This document shows, piece after piece, positions 17,386 through 25,457 of a stretch of DNA of 64,000 nt. Source of the stretch: Streptomyces fodineus. Lineage in GTDB: Bacteria > Actinomycetota > Actinomycetes > Streptomycetales > Streptomycetaceae. The notes under the pieces were generated by a model. It saw nothing but the letters and a program-made list of their open reading frames with translations. It was not told where the DNA came from and made no database searches. The position numbers and the translations under genes are program-made. The stretch lies in NCBI RefSeq assembly GCF_001735805.1, contig NZ_CP017248.1, forward strand, positions 5,456,001 through 5,520,000, given 5' to 3'. Numbering within the stretch: position 1 is the stretch's first letter; each line of letters opens with the position of its first letter.

Positions 17386-17459
17386 CCACGGGATCGGGTC
17401 CTTGCCGGTCTCGTAGGTCAAACCACGGGATCGGGTCCTTGCCGGTCTCGTGGGTCAAA
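17386..17459. repeat. Perfectly tandem 37-bp direct repeat (two copies)
   Basis: The unit CCACGGGATCGGGTCCTTGC... occurs at 17386-17422 and 17423-17459, with one difference (A/G). The unit length is not a multiple of three, and the reading frames across it are not conserved. It lies 53 bp upstream of the HTH gene and abuts a strong hairpin. Confidence 0.9.
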
Positions 17460-17492
17460 CCCCCGCAGGTGTTCCAGCACCTGGCGGGGGTT
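17458..17492. terminator. Strong hairpin abutting the 37-bp repeat
   Basis: The arms AACCCCCGC-AGGTG and CACCT-G-GCGGGGGTT enclose a TTCCAG loop. It is followed by TT/GTT on both strands, so it could terminate in either direction. There is no gene end nearby on the plus strand. On the minus strand it would lie in the leader of the HTH gene and could act as an attenuator. Confidence 0.6.
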
Positions 17493-17562
17493 GTTCGTTA
17501 TGCGGGCACGCTAGAGCCTTGTGACCGTCCGTGGCAAATCGGTTGCGTCCAGTCAACTCACG

Positions 17563-17593
17563 GGGTGGGAGGGCGGGTTGGGACCCTCCACCC
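17563..17593 (-). terminator. Hairpin downstream of the anti-sigma-like gene
   Basis: The arms GGGTGGGAGGG and CCCTCCACCC (one bulged G) lie about 60 bp beyond the stop codon of the minus-strand gene ending at 17651. Apart from this, the upstream hairpin and the repeats, I see nothing in the 317-bp gap 17334-17650. Confidence 0.5.
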
Positions 17594-17650
17594 ATTCCCT
17601 GCAAAGAGCGCTCGGGGCTGGTGGCTTGAGCTTCGGGGCGCCGGATCGCG

Positions 17651-18295
17651 CTAGGCGCTCGGTGTGACCACCGACAGGGTGTCGCCCGGCTTCAGCCTGT
17701 TGTAGAGCCAGACGGCGTCCTTCGCGCCGAGGCCGATCCAGTCGCCGGCCCGGGCGGCGCAGGCGAGGGGGCCGACGTAGACGCTGGTCCGGTCGGTGCC
17801 GCGGAGTTCGATCAGGAACGGGACCGTCACCTTGCAGGCGTCCTTGGAGAGTTGCCCGACGACGTCCCGCGTGAGGTGGGGTTTCGCGGCGACGGTCAGC
17901 GGGCCGGTGGCGACACGGGCCGGAGAGCCCGAGGTGATGGGCATGATCCGGCCGCCGATGGCCAGGGTCTGCTTCTCGAAGTCCACCGTGCCGGCGACCG
18001 GGGTCGCGACAGGGGAGGAGGAGCTGGGGGTGGGGGTGGGGGTGGGGGTGGGGGACGGCAGGCGGGGAGCGGTGGCGGCCGGGGACTGGCGGTGGGCGGG
18101 GGTGCCGCCCGAGTTCAGCGTCGGGACGAAGACCGCGAGAGCGAGGGCCGCGGCGCCCGCACCGAGGGTGAGGGCCGTGCGGCGACGGCGGCCCCGGCGG
18201 GCGGCGCGGCGGCGGATCTCGGGGGCGGAGATGGCCGGCGGGGTCTCGTTGGCCGTGGCCAGATCGCGGAGCCCGGTGGTCAGTTCATCCGACAC
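17651..18295 (-). CDS. Membrane protein, putative partner (anti-sigma-like) of the ECF sigma factor
   Basis: A 214-residue protein from GTG 18295 behind GGAAGGAGGGCGGCC. Residues 1-40 are cytoplasmic and Arg-rich, and 41-60 form one membrane helix. Residues about 75-95 are a Pro-Thr repeat linker, and about 100-214 form an outer domain with two Cys (KDACK, LACAA) that could form a disulfide. It overlaps the sigma gene by 11 bp, the usual layout for a sigma/anti-sigma pair. The short N-terminus lacks a recognisable zinc-anti-sigma (HXXXCXXC) motif, so the anti-sigma role rests on synteny and topology. The outer domain is not recognised. Confidence 0.7.
   Translation of the reverse strand: MSDELTTGLRDLATANETPPAISAPEIRRRAARRGRRRRTALTLGAGAAALALAVFVPTLNSGGTPAHRQSPAATAPRLPSPTPTPTPTPSSSSPVATPVAGTVDFEKQTLAIGGRIMPITSGSPARVATGPLTVAAKPHLTRDVVGQLSKDACKVTVPFLIELRGTDRTSVYVGPLACAARAGDWIGLGAKDAVWLYNRLKPGDTLSVVTPSA
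18026..18054 (+). repeat. G-run microsatellite (five runs of five G)
   Basis: Five GGGGG runs separated by single T bases, inside the coding region of the anti-sigma-like gene on the complementary strand, where they encode the Pro-Thr linker. The plus strand has textbook G-quadruplex potential. Confidence 0.9.
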
Positions 18296-18800
18296 GGCCG
18301 CCCTCCTTCCGTACCGGCTCATCGGCCTCGTCCGTGCCCAGCTGCTTCGCCAGGGCGGCCCGGCCCCGGGACAGCCGGGCCTTGACCGTGCCCACGGGCG
18401 CGCCGGTCTCGGAGGCTACCTGCTCGACACTCAAGTCGCACAGATGGTGCAGGACGATCGCCAACCGCTGCGCCTGGGGCAATTGGCGCAACGCGGCCAC
18501 CAGCGCGGCGTGTTCGGGACCCGGGCCCGGAGTGGACTCGGGTGGTGTGTGCCGTCGTACCAGTTCCAGCCAGCGCCTGGCGCGCCGCCAGCGGCTGACC
18601 GCCAGCCGTAGGGCGACCGTGCGGATCCAGGCCTCGGGGGCGCTGTCGGCCAGGAAGGACTTCCGCCGGTCCCAGGCGCGTACGAACGCCTCCTGTACCA
18701 CGTCCTGAGCCTCGCCGTGGTCTCCGGTGAAGGCATAGAGCTGCCCGGTCAGGCGGGGGAACGCGGCCGCGTAGAAAGCGTCGAACTCGTCCTCGGTCAT
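18285..18800 (-). CDS. ECF RNA polymerase sigma factor
   Basis: A 171-residue sigma-70-family protein of ECF type. Region 2 is DEFDAFYAAAFPRLTGQLYAFTG...AQDVVQEAFVRAWDRR, with the promoter-melting motif. Region 4 is LPQAQRLAIVLHHLCDLSVEQVASETGAPVGTVKARLSRGRAAL, a clear helix-turn-helix split here by family convention. I chose ATG 18800 (GGCGGAGGGC before it) because the upstream open frame looks non-coding. The stop overlaps the next gene, a membrane protein, implying coupled expression. It is head-to-head with a second sigma-like gene 127 bp away. Its regulon cannot be read here. Confidence 0.88.
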   Translation of the reverse strand: MTEDEFDAFYAAAFPRLTGQLYAFTGDHGEAQDVVQEAFVRAWDRRKSFLADSAPEAWIRTVALRLAVSRWRRARRWLELVRRHTPPESTPGPGPEHAALVAALRQLPQAQRLAIVLHHLCDLSVEQVASETGAPVGTVKARLSRGRAALAKQLGTDEADEPVRKEGGRVG

Positions 18801-18927
18801 GCCCTCCGCCGGAGTCTGCGTGAGTTTCTCGTCTCCCGTGCAACCCGCCCGCCCCGCCCGTGCGTACAGGTCGCGTGGGCCGCGTGCGCGGCGTCCATCG
18901 AAACACACGTGACCCAAGGAGAAGACG

Positions 18928-20022
18928 ATGCGGACGGGTGCCCGGATCCATGACGACTTCGCCGCCTACGCGCGTACCTGCTGGCCCCGGCTCCTTCGCA
19001 CCGCGTGGTTGCTCACCGGGGATCTGCCCGACGCGGACGACCTGGCGAGGAGGACGCTCATACGGGTATACGGGCGCTGGCGCCGCGTTCCGCGCAACGA
19101 CGTGGACTTCCACGTACGGCGTCAGCTCGTGCGGAGCTGGTTGCGGCGGCCGTGGCCGCTCGGGCGGCGGGCCGACCGGCGGCGGGCCGTGCTGGTGCTG
19201 CGGTACGGGGAGGGCCTGCCGGACGCGCAGATCGGCCAGTTGCTCGGCGTCTCCACGGGCGCGGTGCGCCACATCGGCAAGCGGGGCGTGAAGGCGGCCG
19301 GGGGCGATGAGCGGCGGCTGCGGAAGGCCTACGCCGCCGAGGCCGGGGACCTGGTTCCCTCCCCGGTCCCGCTGGACGCGGTGACCGTGCGGGGACGGGC
19401 GCGGCGGCGGCGCCGGGCCGCGGTGGTCGCCGGTGGCTGTGCGGTGGTGGTGCTGGTGGCCGGGGGGTTCGTCGTCACCGGCCTGGTCGGCGGGACCGGC
19501 GGCGGTGCGTCGAACGGTACGGCAGCGGGGCGCGCGGTCGGTTCCGTACGAATCGTGGCGCCCGGGGAGCGGGTGCAGGCGGCGCCCGGCGTGGAGATGT
19601 GGCTGACCGCGGACGGCAGCCACTGGTCGACACCGGAACAGGCCAACCAGTTCCGCGGGTTGGACGCCTATCCGCGTCACACGCCGGGGGTGTCCTTGCA
19701 TGCGGAGCCGGTGAAGGGCAGCTACTTCCTGTCCGGCCTGTACTACGGCGTCACCGGGGACCCGGGGCGAGTCGAGGTGAGCACCGGTCACGGCGAGGTC
19801 GCCGCCAAGGTGCTCACCCTGGCGGGCAGCCCCGGCTGGGGCGTCTGGTACACGAGCACGCCGCTGTCCGCGCAGGACACCAAGACGCTCATCGTCGACG
19901 GCATGGAGCGGGCCGGGAGCGCCGGGAGCACCGGGGACACCGGGGGCGGTGAGGGCGTCACGGTGTACGACGCCGCGGGCGCCGTCGTGGCACGGCTGCG
20001 GAGCGGGGGGTGGCAGGCATGA
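18928..20022 (+). CDS. ECF-sigma-like domain fused to a membrane segment and outer domain
   Basis: A 364-residue protein behind CAAGGAGAAGACG. Residues 5-55 resemble sigma region 2 (DDFAAYARTCWPRLLRTAWLLTGD, DADDLARRTLIRVYGRW). Residues 85-125 resemble region 4 (RRAVLVLRYGEGLPDAQIG, LLGVSTGAVRHIGKRG). A membrane helix follows at 164-188 (AAVVAGGCAVVVLVAGGFVV), then about 170 residues outside the cell with no recognised fold. The linker between regions 2 and 4 is short. The gene overlaps the next (GT51) by four bases (ATGA). I infer a membrane-tethered transcription factor that would need proteolysis or act at the membrane. Whether the sigma core is active is unknown. Confidence 0.8.
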   Translation: MRTGARIHDDFAAYARTCWPRLLRTAWLLTGDLPDADDLARRTLIRVYGRWRRVPRNDVDFHVRRQLVRSWLRRPWPLGRRADRRRAVLVLRYGEGLPDAQIGQLLGVSTGAVRHIGKRGVKAAGGDERRLRKAYAAEAGDLVPSPVPLDAVTVRGRARRRRRAAVVAGGCAVVVLVAGGFVVTGLVGGTGGGASNGTAAGRAVGSVRIVAPGERVQAAPGVEMWLTADGSHWSTPEQANQFRGLDAYPRHTPGVSLHAEPVKGSYFLSGLYYGVTGDPGRVEVSTGHGEVAAKVLTLAGSPGWGVWYTSTPLSAQDTKTLIVDGMERAGSAGSTGDTGGGEGVTVYDAAGAVVARLRSGGWQA

Positions 20023-21695
20023 CCCCGGAGCTCAAGGAGGGGCCCAAGAGGGAACCCGAGGGGGAGCCGGAGAAGGGGCCCGAAAAGGAACCCGAGCGGG
20101 AGCCCGGGAAGGAGCCCGAGAAGGCCTCTTCGCCCGCCCGTTCGCGCCGCATCCCGCTCCGCGTCCGTCTGCGCCGCAACCGGGGCCGAATCGTGCGTCG
20201 GCTGCTGGCCGCCTTCCTGGCCCTGCTCGCCCTGCTGTGCGGGGCGGTCGTCGTCGCGTACAAGCTCACCGTCATTCCCGATCCGCACCCGGACACGGTC
20301 GTCCAGAGCACCGTCTTCCTCGACGCGAAGGGCGGCTATCTGGGCCGCCGGGGGCCGGTCGACCGGCAGGACGTGCCGCTGTCGCAGGTGCCGCGGTATG
20401 TGCAGGACGCGGTGATCGCCGCCGAGAACCGTTCCTTCCGGACCGACTCCGGCGTCTCCCCGAAGGCCCTCGTCCGTGCCGTCGCGGCGGCGCTGACCGG
20501 CGGCGAACACCAGGGCGGCTCCACCATCACCCAGCAGTACGTCAAGAACGCGCTGCTCAGCCCCGAGCAGAGCCTGTCACGCAAGGCGCGCGAGGCGCTG
20601 ATCGCGGTCAAGCTGGACCGCACCCGCTCCAAGGACGAGATCCTCCAGGGCTACCTCGACACCGTGTACTTCGGCCGGGGCGCCGCCGGCATCCAGTCCG
20701 CCGCCCGCAACTACTTCGACGTCGACACCAAGAACCTCACCGTCTCCCAGGGCGCGGCCCTGGCCGCCATCATCAACCTCCCCTCCTACTACGAGAAGGC
20801 CGGCTCGGACCCGAAAGTCACGGCGACGCTCCAACGCCGCTGGGAGTGGGTGCTGGACGCGATGGCGGCGAGCGGGAACATCACCGCGAAACAGCGGGCC
20901 GAGGCCCGCTTCCCGGCGTTCCGGTTCTATCCGCCGGGGGCGACCGACGGGCAGCGGCAGTACCTGATCGACGTCGCGGCGAAAGAGGCCGCCGACCGGC
21001 TCGGCATCACCGAGGACCAGCTGGCCAAGGGCGGCTACACCGTGCGCACCACCTTCGACCTCACACAGCAGGACTTCACGGCGGAACTGGTCAAGGGGCA
21101 GAAGGCCGGCAAGGGGGTACGGCTCCACACCGCCGTCGTGGGCATGGAGCCCGGCGACGGTGCGGTGCGGGTCCTGTACGGGGGGTCGGACTACGCCCGG
21201 CAACCCTTCAACGACGCGGTGAGCGGGGCGGTGGAGGCGGGTACGGCGATGACGCCGCTGGCGGGCCGGCGGTTCGGGGCGCCGCTCACGGGGCTGCCGA
21301 AGACAACCGCGCCCACACCGCTGAAGCTGACGTCGGCGTACGCGGCGGTCGCGGCCCACGGCACGTATGCCGCGCCGTACACGGTCGCGCGCATCACCCG
21401 CGCAGGCCGGACCGTCTACTCCGCGCACCCCGACCGCCACCGGGTCCTGCCCGAGCAGGCGACCGCAGGGGTGGCCGCGCCGGCCCGGTTCACGGCCGGC
21501 GCGGGCGGCGGCATCACCCGCCGCACGGTGTGGACCGTCGCCTACGACAACCGGCTCACCCTGACCGTCGCGCTCTTCGCCGACAAGCCGGGCAAGAAGA
21601 AGGACACGACGGTGCCCGCGCAGCTGCCGACGGATCCCTCCCCGACGGAGTTCACGGAACAGACGGCGACTCAGCTCTGGGGCCGCTTGAGGTGA
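20019..21695 (+). CDS. Transglycosylase (GT51) with degenerate penicillin-binding domain
   Basis: A 558-residue class-A-PBP-like protein. It has an N-terminal Glu/Pro/Lys repeat region (about 1-40), a membrane anchor at 61-82 and a GT51 domain at about 95-270. The catalytic Glu136 is in AAENRSF (usual form EDxxF) and the second motif GGSTITQQYVKN is at 166-177. This domain polymerises lipid II into glycan strands outside the membrane. The C-terminal part is a shrunken transpeptidase: the SxxK motif position reads GTAMTP (no Ser, no Lys), KTG is replaced by GAGGG, and about 100 or more core residues are missing. It should not crosslink or bind penicillin. It is translationally coupled to the sigma-membrane fusion upstream. 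Confidence 0.85.
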   Translation: MTPELKEGPKREPEGEPEKGPEKEPEREPGKEPEKASSPARSRRIPLRVRLRRNRGRIVRRLLAAFLALLALLCGAVVVAYKLTVIPDPHPDTVVQSTVFLDAKGGYLGRRGPVDRQDVPLSQVPRYVQDAVIAAENRSFRTDSGVSPKALVRAVAAALTGGEHQGGSTITQQYVKNALLSPEQSLSRKAREALIAVKLDRTRSKDEILQGYLDTVYFGRGAAGIQSAARNYFDVDTKNLTVSQGAALAAIINLPSYYEKAGSDPKVTATLQRRWEWVLDAMAASGNITAKQRAEARFPAFRFYPPGATDGQRQYLIDVAAKEAADRLGITEDQLAKGGYTVRTTFDLTQQDFTAELVKGQKAGKGVRLHTAVVGMEPGDGAVRVLYGGSDYARQPFNDAVSGAVEAGTAMTPLAGRRFGAPLTGLPKTTAPTPLKLTSAYAAVAAHGTYAAPYTVARITRAGRTVYSAHPDRHRVLPEQATAGVAAPARFTAGAGGGITRRTVWTVAYDNRLTLTVALFADKPGKKKDTTVPAQLPTDPSPTEFTEQTATQLWGRLR

Positions 21696-21870
21696 TCGAC
21701 GAACGCGGACCAGACGGGTGCGGCGGCTGAACCGGGAGAGTGTGAGCGGCGTCACCTGACGGTTTTCGGTGGGGTGGAATGTGGGCCATCGCATAGGTCG
21801 TTACTTCAGGAGCTGCAACAATGCGTGCTCACATACCGACCGGTTAACACCCCTCACGAGGAGCCCCCAC

Positions 21871-22995
21871 GTGACCGTCACGACCCCCGCCTCCCGCGCG
21901 GCCCAGATCCTGTCCCGCCCGATCGCGCTCAACGGTCTCACCGTTCCCAACCGGATCGTGATGGCGCCGATGACCCGCATGTTCTCGCCGGGCGGCATCC
22001 CCGGCGAGGACGTGCGCTCGTACTACGCCCGCCGTGCCGCCGCCGGGGTCGGCCTGATCGTCACCGAGGGCACGTACGTGGGCCACGAGTCGGCCGGCCA
22101 GAGCGACCGGGTGCCGAGGTTCCACGGGGAGGAGCAGCTCGCGGGCTGGGCGAAGGTCGCCGAGGACGTGCACGCGGCGGGCGGCACCATAGTCCCGCAG
22201 CTGTGGCACATCGGCATGGTCCGCAAGGACGGCGAGGCCCCTTACCCGGACGCCCCCGCGATGGGTCCCTCCGGCCTGGTCACCGCGGGCGCCGAGCCCA
22301 CCGGCAAGGCCATGACGCAGGCGGACCTGGACGACGTCGTCGCCGCGTTCGCCAAGGCCGCCGCGGACGCCGAGCGCATCGGCTTCGACGGCGTGGAGAT
22401 CCACGGCGCCCACGGCTACCTCGTCGACCAGTTCCTGTGGGAGGGCACCAACCGCCGTACCGACGCCTACGGCGGCGACCCGGTGGCCCGCACCCGCTTC
22501 GCGGCGGAGATCGTCGCCGCGGTCCGTGAGGCGGTCTCGGCCGAGTTCCCGGTCATCTTCCGCTACTCGCAGTGGAAGCAGCAGGACTACACCGCCCGCC
22601 TCGCCGAGACCCCGGAGGAGCTGGAGGCGATCCTCACCCCGCTGGCGGCGGCCGGAGTCGACGTCTTCCACGCCTCCACCCGCCGCTACTGGCTGCCGGA
22701 GTTCGACGGCTCGGACCTGAACCTGGCCGGCTGGACCAAGAAGCTCACCGGCAAGCAGGTCATCACCGTGGGCTCGGTCGGCCTCGACGGCGACTTCCTC
22801 AACGCCTTCCAGGGCGAGGGCTCCCAGGTCAACGGCATCGACAACCTCCTGGACCGCATGGAGGCCGACGAGTTCGACATGGTCGCCATCGGCCGTGCGC
22901 TGCTCCAGGACCCTCAGTGGGCGGCCAAGGTGCTCTCCGACCGCTTCGAGGACCTCAAGCCGTACGACGCGGCGGCGGTGAAGACGCTCAGCTGA
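21871..22995 (+). CDS. Old Yellow Enzyme family NADH:flavin oxidoreductase (ene-reductase)
   Basis: A 374-residue TIM-barrel FMN enzyme. Cues are RIVMAPMTRMFSPGG at the FMN site, PQLWHIGM, and the substrate/FMN motif GVEIHGAHGYLVDQFLWEGTNRRTDAYGG. VITVGSVG and AIGRALLQDPQW bind the phosphate. It reduces activated C=C bonds with NAD(P)H; the natural substrate is unknown. I chose GTG 21871, behind CGAGGAGCCCCCAC. The promoter region holds ACCGACCGGT, a perfect palindrome that might be a regulator site. The gene has its own promoter and no obvious partner. Confidence 0.92.
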   Translation: MTVTTPASRAAQILSRPIALNGLTVPNRIVMAPMTRMFSPGGIPGEDVRSYYARRAAAGVGLIVTEGTYVGHESAGQSDRVPRFHGEEQLAGWAKVAEDVHAAGGTIVPQLWHIGMVRKDGEAPYPDAPAMGPSGLVTAGAEPTGKAMTQADLDDVVAAFAKAAADAERIGFDGVEIHGAHGYLVDQFLWEGTNRRTDAYGGDPVARTRFAAEIVAAVREAVSAEFPVIFRYSQWKQQDYTARLAETPEELEAILTPLAAAGVDVFHASTRRYWLPEFDGSDLNLAGWTKKLTGKQVITVGSVGLDGDFLNAFQGEGSQVNGIDNLLDRMEADEFDMVAIGRALLQDPQWAAKVLSDRFEDLKPYDAAAVKTLS

Positions 22996-23079
22996 CTTGC
23001 GGGCTTCTTTCTCCGGGCGGGCACTTGTGATCGTCTTGGTGCGTTCCTCTGATGACCGGTGAGGGCAAGAGGAGCGAGC

Positions 23080-24651
23080 ATGACGACGAGTGAGTCCCAG
23101 GCCTCGGAAAGCGGCGTCCCGGACACCGATGGCCGCGACGGCCCCGTGGTGCGCACCGCCTCCGGCGCGGTGCGCGGTCTGCGGGAGGCGGGCCTGTCGG
23201 TGTTCCGGGGCATCCCCTTCGCCGAACCCCCGGTCGGGGCGGCCCGCTTCCAGGCCCCGCGCCCGCCCCGCCCCTGGGACGGCGTCCGGGAGGCGTACGC
23301 GTTCGGCCCGCCGCCCCCGCAGGAGACAGGCTTCCTGGGCCGCGCGCCCCAGCTGCCCACCCCGCGGGACGACACCTGGCTCACCGTCAACGTCTGGACC
23401 CCGGACCCGGATGCGTCCGCCGCCCGCCCGGTGATGGTGTGGATCTACGGCGGCGCGTTCAAAGTGGGCCACGGCGGTCAGCCCGGCTACGACGCACGGC
23501 ACCTGGCCCGCGAGGGCGACGCGGTCCTCGTCACCCTCAACTACCGCATGGGCATGGAGGGTTTCGCCCTCTGGGACGGCGCACCGGCCAACCGGGGCCT
23601 GCTGGACCAGCTGGCGGCCCTGGAATGGGTCCAGGAGAACATCACCGCGTTCGGCGGCGACCCGGCCCAGGTCACGGTCTTCGGTGAATCGGCGGGCGCG
23701 GGCTCCATCGCCTCGCTGATGGCGATGCCCAGAGCCCGTGGCCTGTTCCGGCGCGCGGTGGCACAGAGCGTGCCGGGCACGTTCCTCTCGCCCGAACTGG
23801 CCCGCGACATCGCCGCGGCCCTGGCGGCCGAGGCGGGCCGCGGGCCGACGGCGGCCGACCTGGCGGCGATCGACCCGCAGCGGCTCACCGAGGCGGGCGC
23901 GGCGCTGGGGGCCAAAATGGCCCAGTACACCGGAAGATGGGGCCAGGCGGCCCCGACCACGGTCCCCTTCGCCCCGGTCGTCGACGGCGACGTGCTGCCC
24001 GCGGCCCCCTGGGCGGCGCTGGCCTCGGGCTCGGCGAGGGACGTGGACCTCCTCGTCGGCCACAACCGCGACGAATGGCGCCTGTTCCTGGTCGTGGCGG
24101 GCATGGACGGCAGGGTCACGGACGACCTGGCGACGGCGACCCTGCGGATGTACGCGCCGGGCGGCGAGGCGGGCGAGGCGGCCTACCGCGCGGCCTACCC
24201 GGACGCCACCGCCGAGCAGCTCTTCGAACGCGTCCAGACCGACTGGCTGTTCGCGCTGCCGAGCCTGCGCCTCGCGGAGGCCCAGCGCAGGGGCGGCGGA
24301 CGCGCCCACGTCTACGAACTGACCTGGCCGGCCCCCGACAGAGACGGCCTGCTCGGCTCCTGCCACGCCCTGGACATCCCGCTGCTCTTCGGCACGTACG
24401 GCGCGGACCTCGGCGCGCTCGCCTTCCCCGGCGGCACCCCCACACCGGAGGCGGAGCGGCTGTCCACGTTCATGCGGGGCGCCTGGACGTCGTTCGCACG
24501 GACGGGCGACCCCGGCTGGCCGCAGTACGACCCCGATGCCCGCCTGGTACAGATCCTGGACGCGGAGCCGACGGTGGCGCCGTACCCGGAGGAGCGGAGC
24601 AGGCGGATATGGGAGGGGTACGAGTTCGGGCCGTTGCCCCTGCTCAGCTGA
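23080..24651 (+). CDS. Type-B carboxylesterase (alpha/beta hydrolase)
   Basis: A 523-residue esterase of the cholinesterase/para-nitrobenzyl esterase family. The N-terminal signature FRGIPFAEPPVGAARF is present, the oxyanion hole is YGGAF (123-127) and the nucleophile is Ser204 in FGESAGAGS. A GTYG/HALDIPLLF region toward the C-terminus supplies the catalytic His. There is no signal peptide, so it is cytoplasmic. AGAGGAGCGAGC precedes ATG 23080. It is 84 bp downstream of the Old Yellow Enzyme on the same strand, so co-transcription is possible. Substrate is not predictable. Confidence 0.92.
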   Translation: MTTSESQASESGVPDTDGRDGPVVRTASGAVRGLREAGLSVFRGIPFAEPPVGAARFQAPRPPRPWDGVREAYAFGPPPPQETGFLGRAPQLPTPRDDTWLTVNVWTPDPDASAARPVMVWIYGGAFKVGHGGQPGYDARHLAREGDAVLVTLNYRMGMEGFALWDGAPANRGLLDQLAALEWVQENITAFGGDPAQVTVFGESAGAGSIASLMAMPRARGLFRRAVAQSVPGTFLSPELARDIAAALAAEAGRGPTAADLAAIDPQRLTEAGAALGAKMAQYTGRWGQAAPTTVPFAPVVDGDVLPAAPWAALASGSARDVDLLVGHNRDEWRLFLVVAGMDGRVTDDLATATLRMYAPGGEAGEAAYRAAYPDATAEQLFERVQTDWLFALPSLRLAEAQRRGGGRAHVYELTWPAPDRDGLLGSCHALDIPLLFGTYGADLGALAFPGGTPTPEAERLSTFMRGAWTSFARTGDPGWPQYDPDARLVQILDAEPTVAPYPEERSRRIWEGYEFGPLPLLS

Positions 24652-24654
24652 CGC

Positions 24655-25224
24655 CTAGAGGTTGCCCATCGGCTCGATGTCGACGTGCAGGGGCGTACCC
24701 CACACCCGCAGCACCTCGTAGTCGGTGAACTCGTGCACGAGCCGGTAGGCCATCGCGGGACGTGACCCGCGCCGCTGCGCGGCGAGGTAGGCCTCGGCCT
24801 CCCGCCGGTCCCTGCGCGGCGTCCCGCACAGCTGCCACTCCTGCCCGTTCCACGCCTCGGGCAGCCAGCGCTGCTGCGGCTGGGGCCGGTCGGCGCGGAC
24901 ACCGTAACGGGAGGGCGCGGTGGCGACGGGCGCGGGTTCGGCCCGCCCGCCCTGGAACTCCGACCGCCGGGCGGCCCGGCGCCGGGTCTCACACAGCAGA
25001 CACAGGTCGGGCGCGCTCTCGTCGACGGGGCCCTGCGGATGCTCGGGGCAGCGCGTGGCGGGAGCGTTCGAGGCGACGCTCTCGTCCACCAGATCGAGCG
25101 CCCGCCGCAGATCGGCCTTGATCTCGTGCAGCCGGGCGTCCGGGGTGTCGCCGGTCAGAGCCTCCCCGTGCTCCCCGAGCAACCGGAGGGCCCGGCCGAG
25201 GGCGGCGAGCTGGGCGTGGTTCAT
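24655..25224 (-). CDS. Conserved streptomycete hypothetical protein
   Basis: A 189-residue soluble protein. An N-terminal helical region (HAQLAALGRALRLLGEHGEALTG) is followed by two cysteine motifs, CPEH and CLLCETRRRAARR. A C-terminal Trp-rich part follows (WLPEAWNGQEWQLCG and YRLVHEFTDYEVLRVWG). I do not recognise a domain. The start at ATG 25224 fits the codon bias, with AAGGAC further upstream. It converges on the esterase with only three bases between stops. The truncated regulator follows 38 bp upstream on the same strand. Confidence 0.65.
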   Translation of the reverse strand: MNHAQLAALGRALRLLGEHGEALTGDTPDARLHEIKADLRRALDLVDESVASNAPATRCPEHPQGPVDESAPDLCLLCETRRRAARRSEFQGGRAEPAPVATAPSRYGVRADRPQPQQRWLPEAWNGQEWQLCGTPRRDRREAEAYLAAQRRGSRPAMAYRLVHEFTDYEVLRVWGTPLHVDIEPMGNL

Positions 25225-25262
25225 GATCGGTCCGCGTGTCCTTCGTTGCTCTTGTCCGGGCT

Positions 25263-25457
25263 TCACTGGTCCATGGCCGCCGCGTTGCGCGCGTTCCGCG
25301 CGGCGAGGTCCTGCAAGGCGGACAGATGGGCGGAGAGGGCCGCTCGCCCGAGGGCGGTGAGGGAGAGCCAGGTGCGGGGCCGCCTGCCGATGTATCCCTT
25401 GCGGACCTTGACGTACCTGTCCGCTTCCAGGCCGGCCGCGAGGTATCAGACTGGCAT
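25263..25457 (-). pseudogene. Internally deleted winged-helix regulator
   Basis: The last 60 codons encode the C-terminal half of a MarR/PadR-like winged-helix regulator (LEADRYVKVRKGYIGRRPRTWLSLTALGR...). Upstream, ATG at 25457 with AGGAAAGCAA as ribosome site is in frame, but only three codons follow before TGA (ATG CCA GTC TGA). The frame then continues into the C-terminal half. About 45-50 residues, including the recognition helix, are therefore missing. Promoter, start and tail survive but the middle is gone. The 5' flank is AT-rich for this genome. I read it as a decayed gene caused by an internal deletion. Confidence 0.75.

Noticed and set aside
17192..17458. Small minus-strand frame starting in the 37-bp repeat
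   Set aside because: The repeat length is not a multiple of three, the two copies are in different frames, and the rest overlaps the HTH gene in another frame.
17386..17459. tRNA fragment or integration attachment site at the repeat
   Set aside because: No cloverleaf, T-loop GGTTCGA motif or integrase gene nearby; left as an unexplained repeat.
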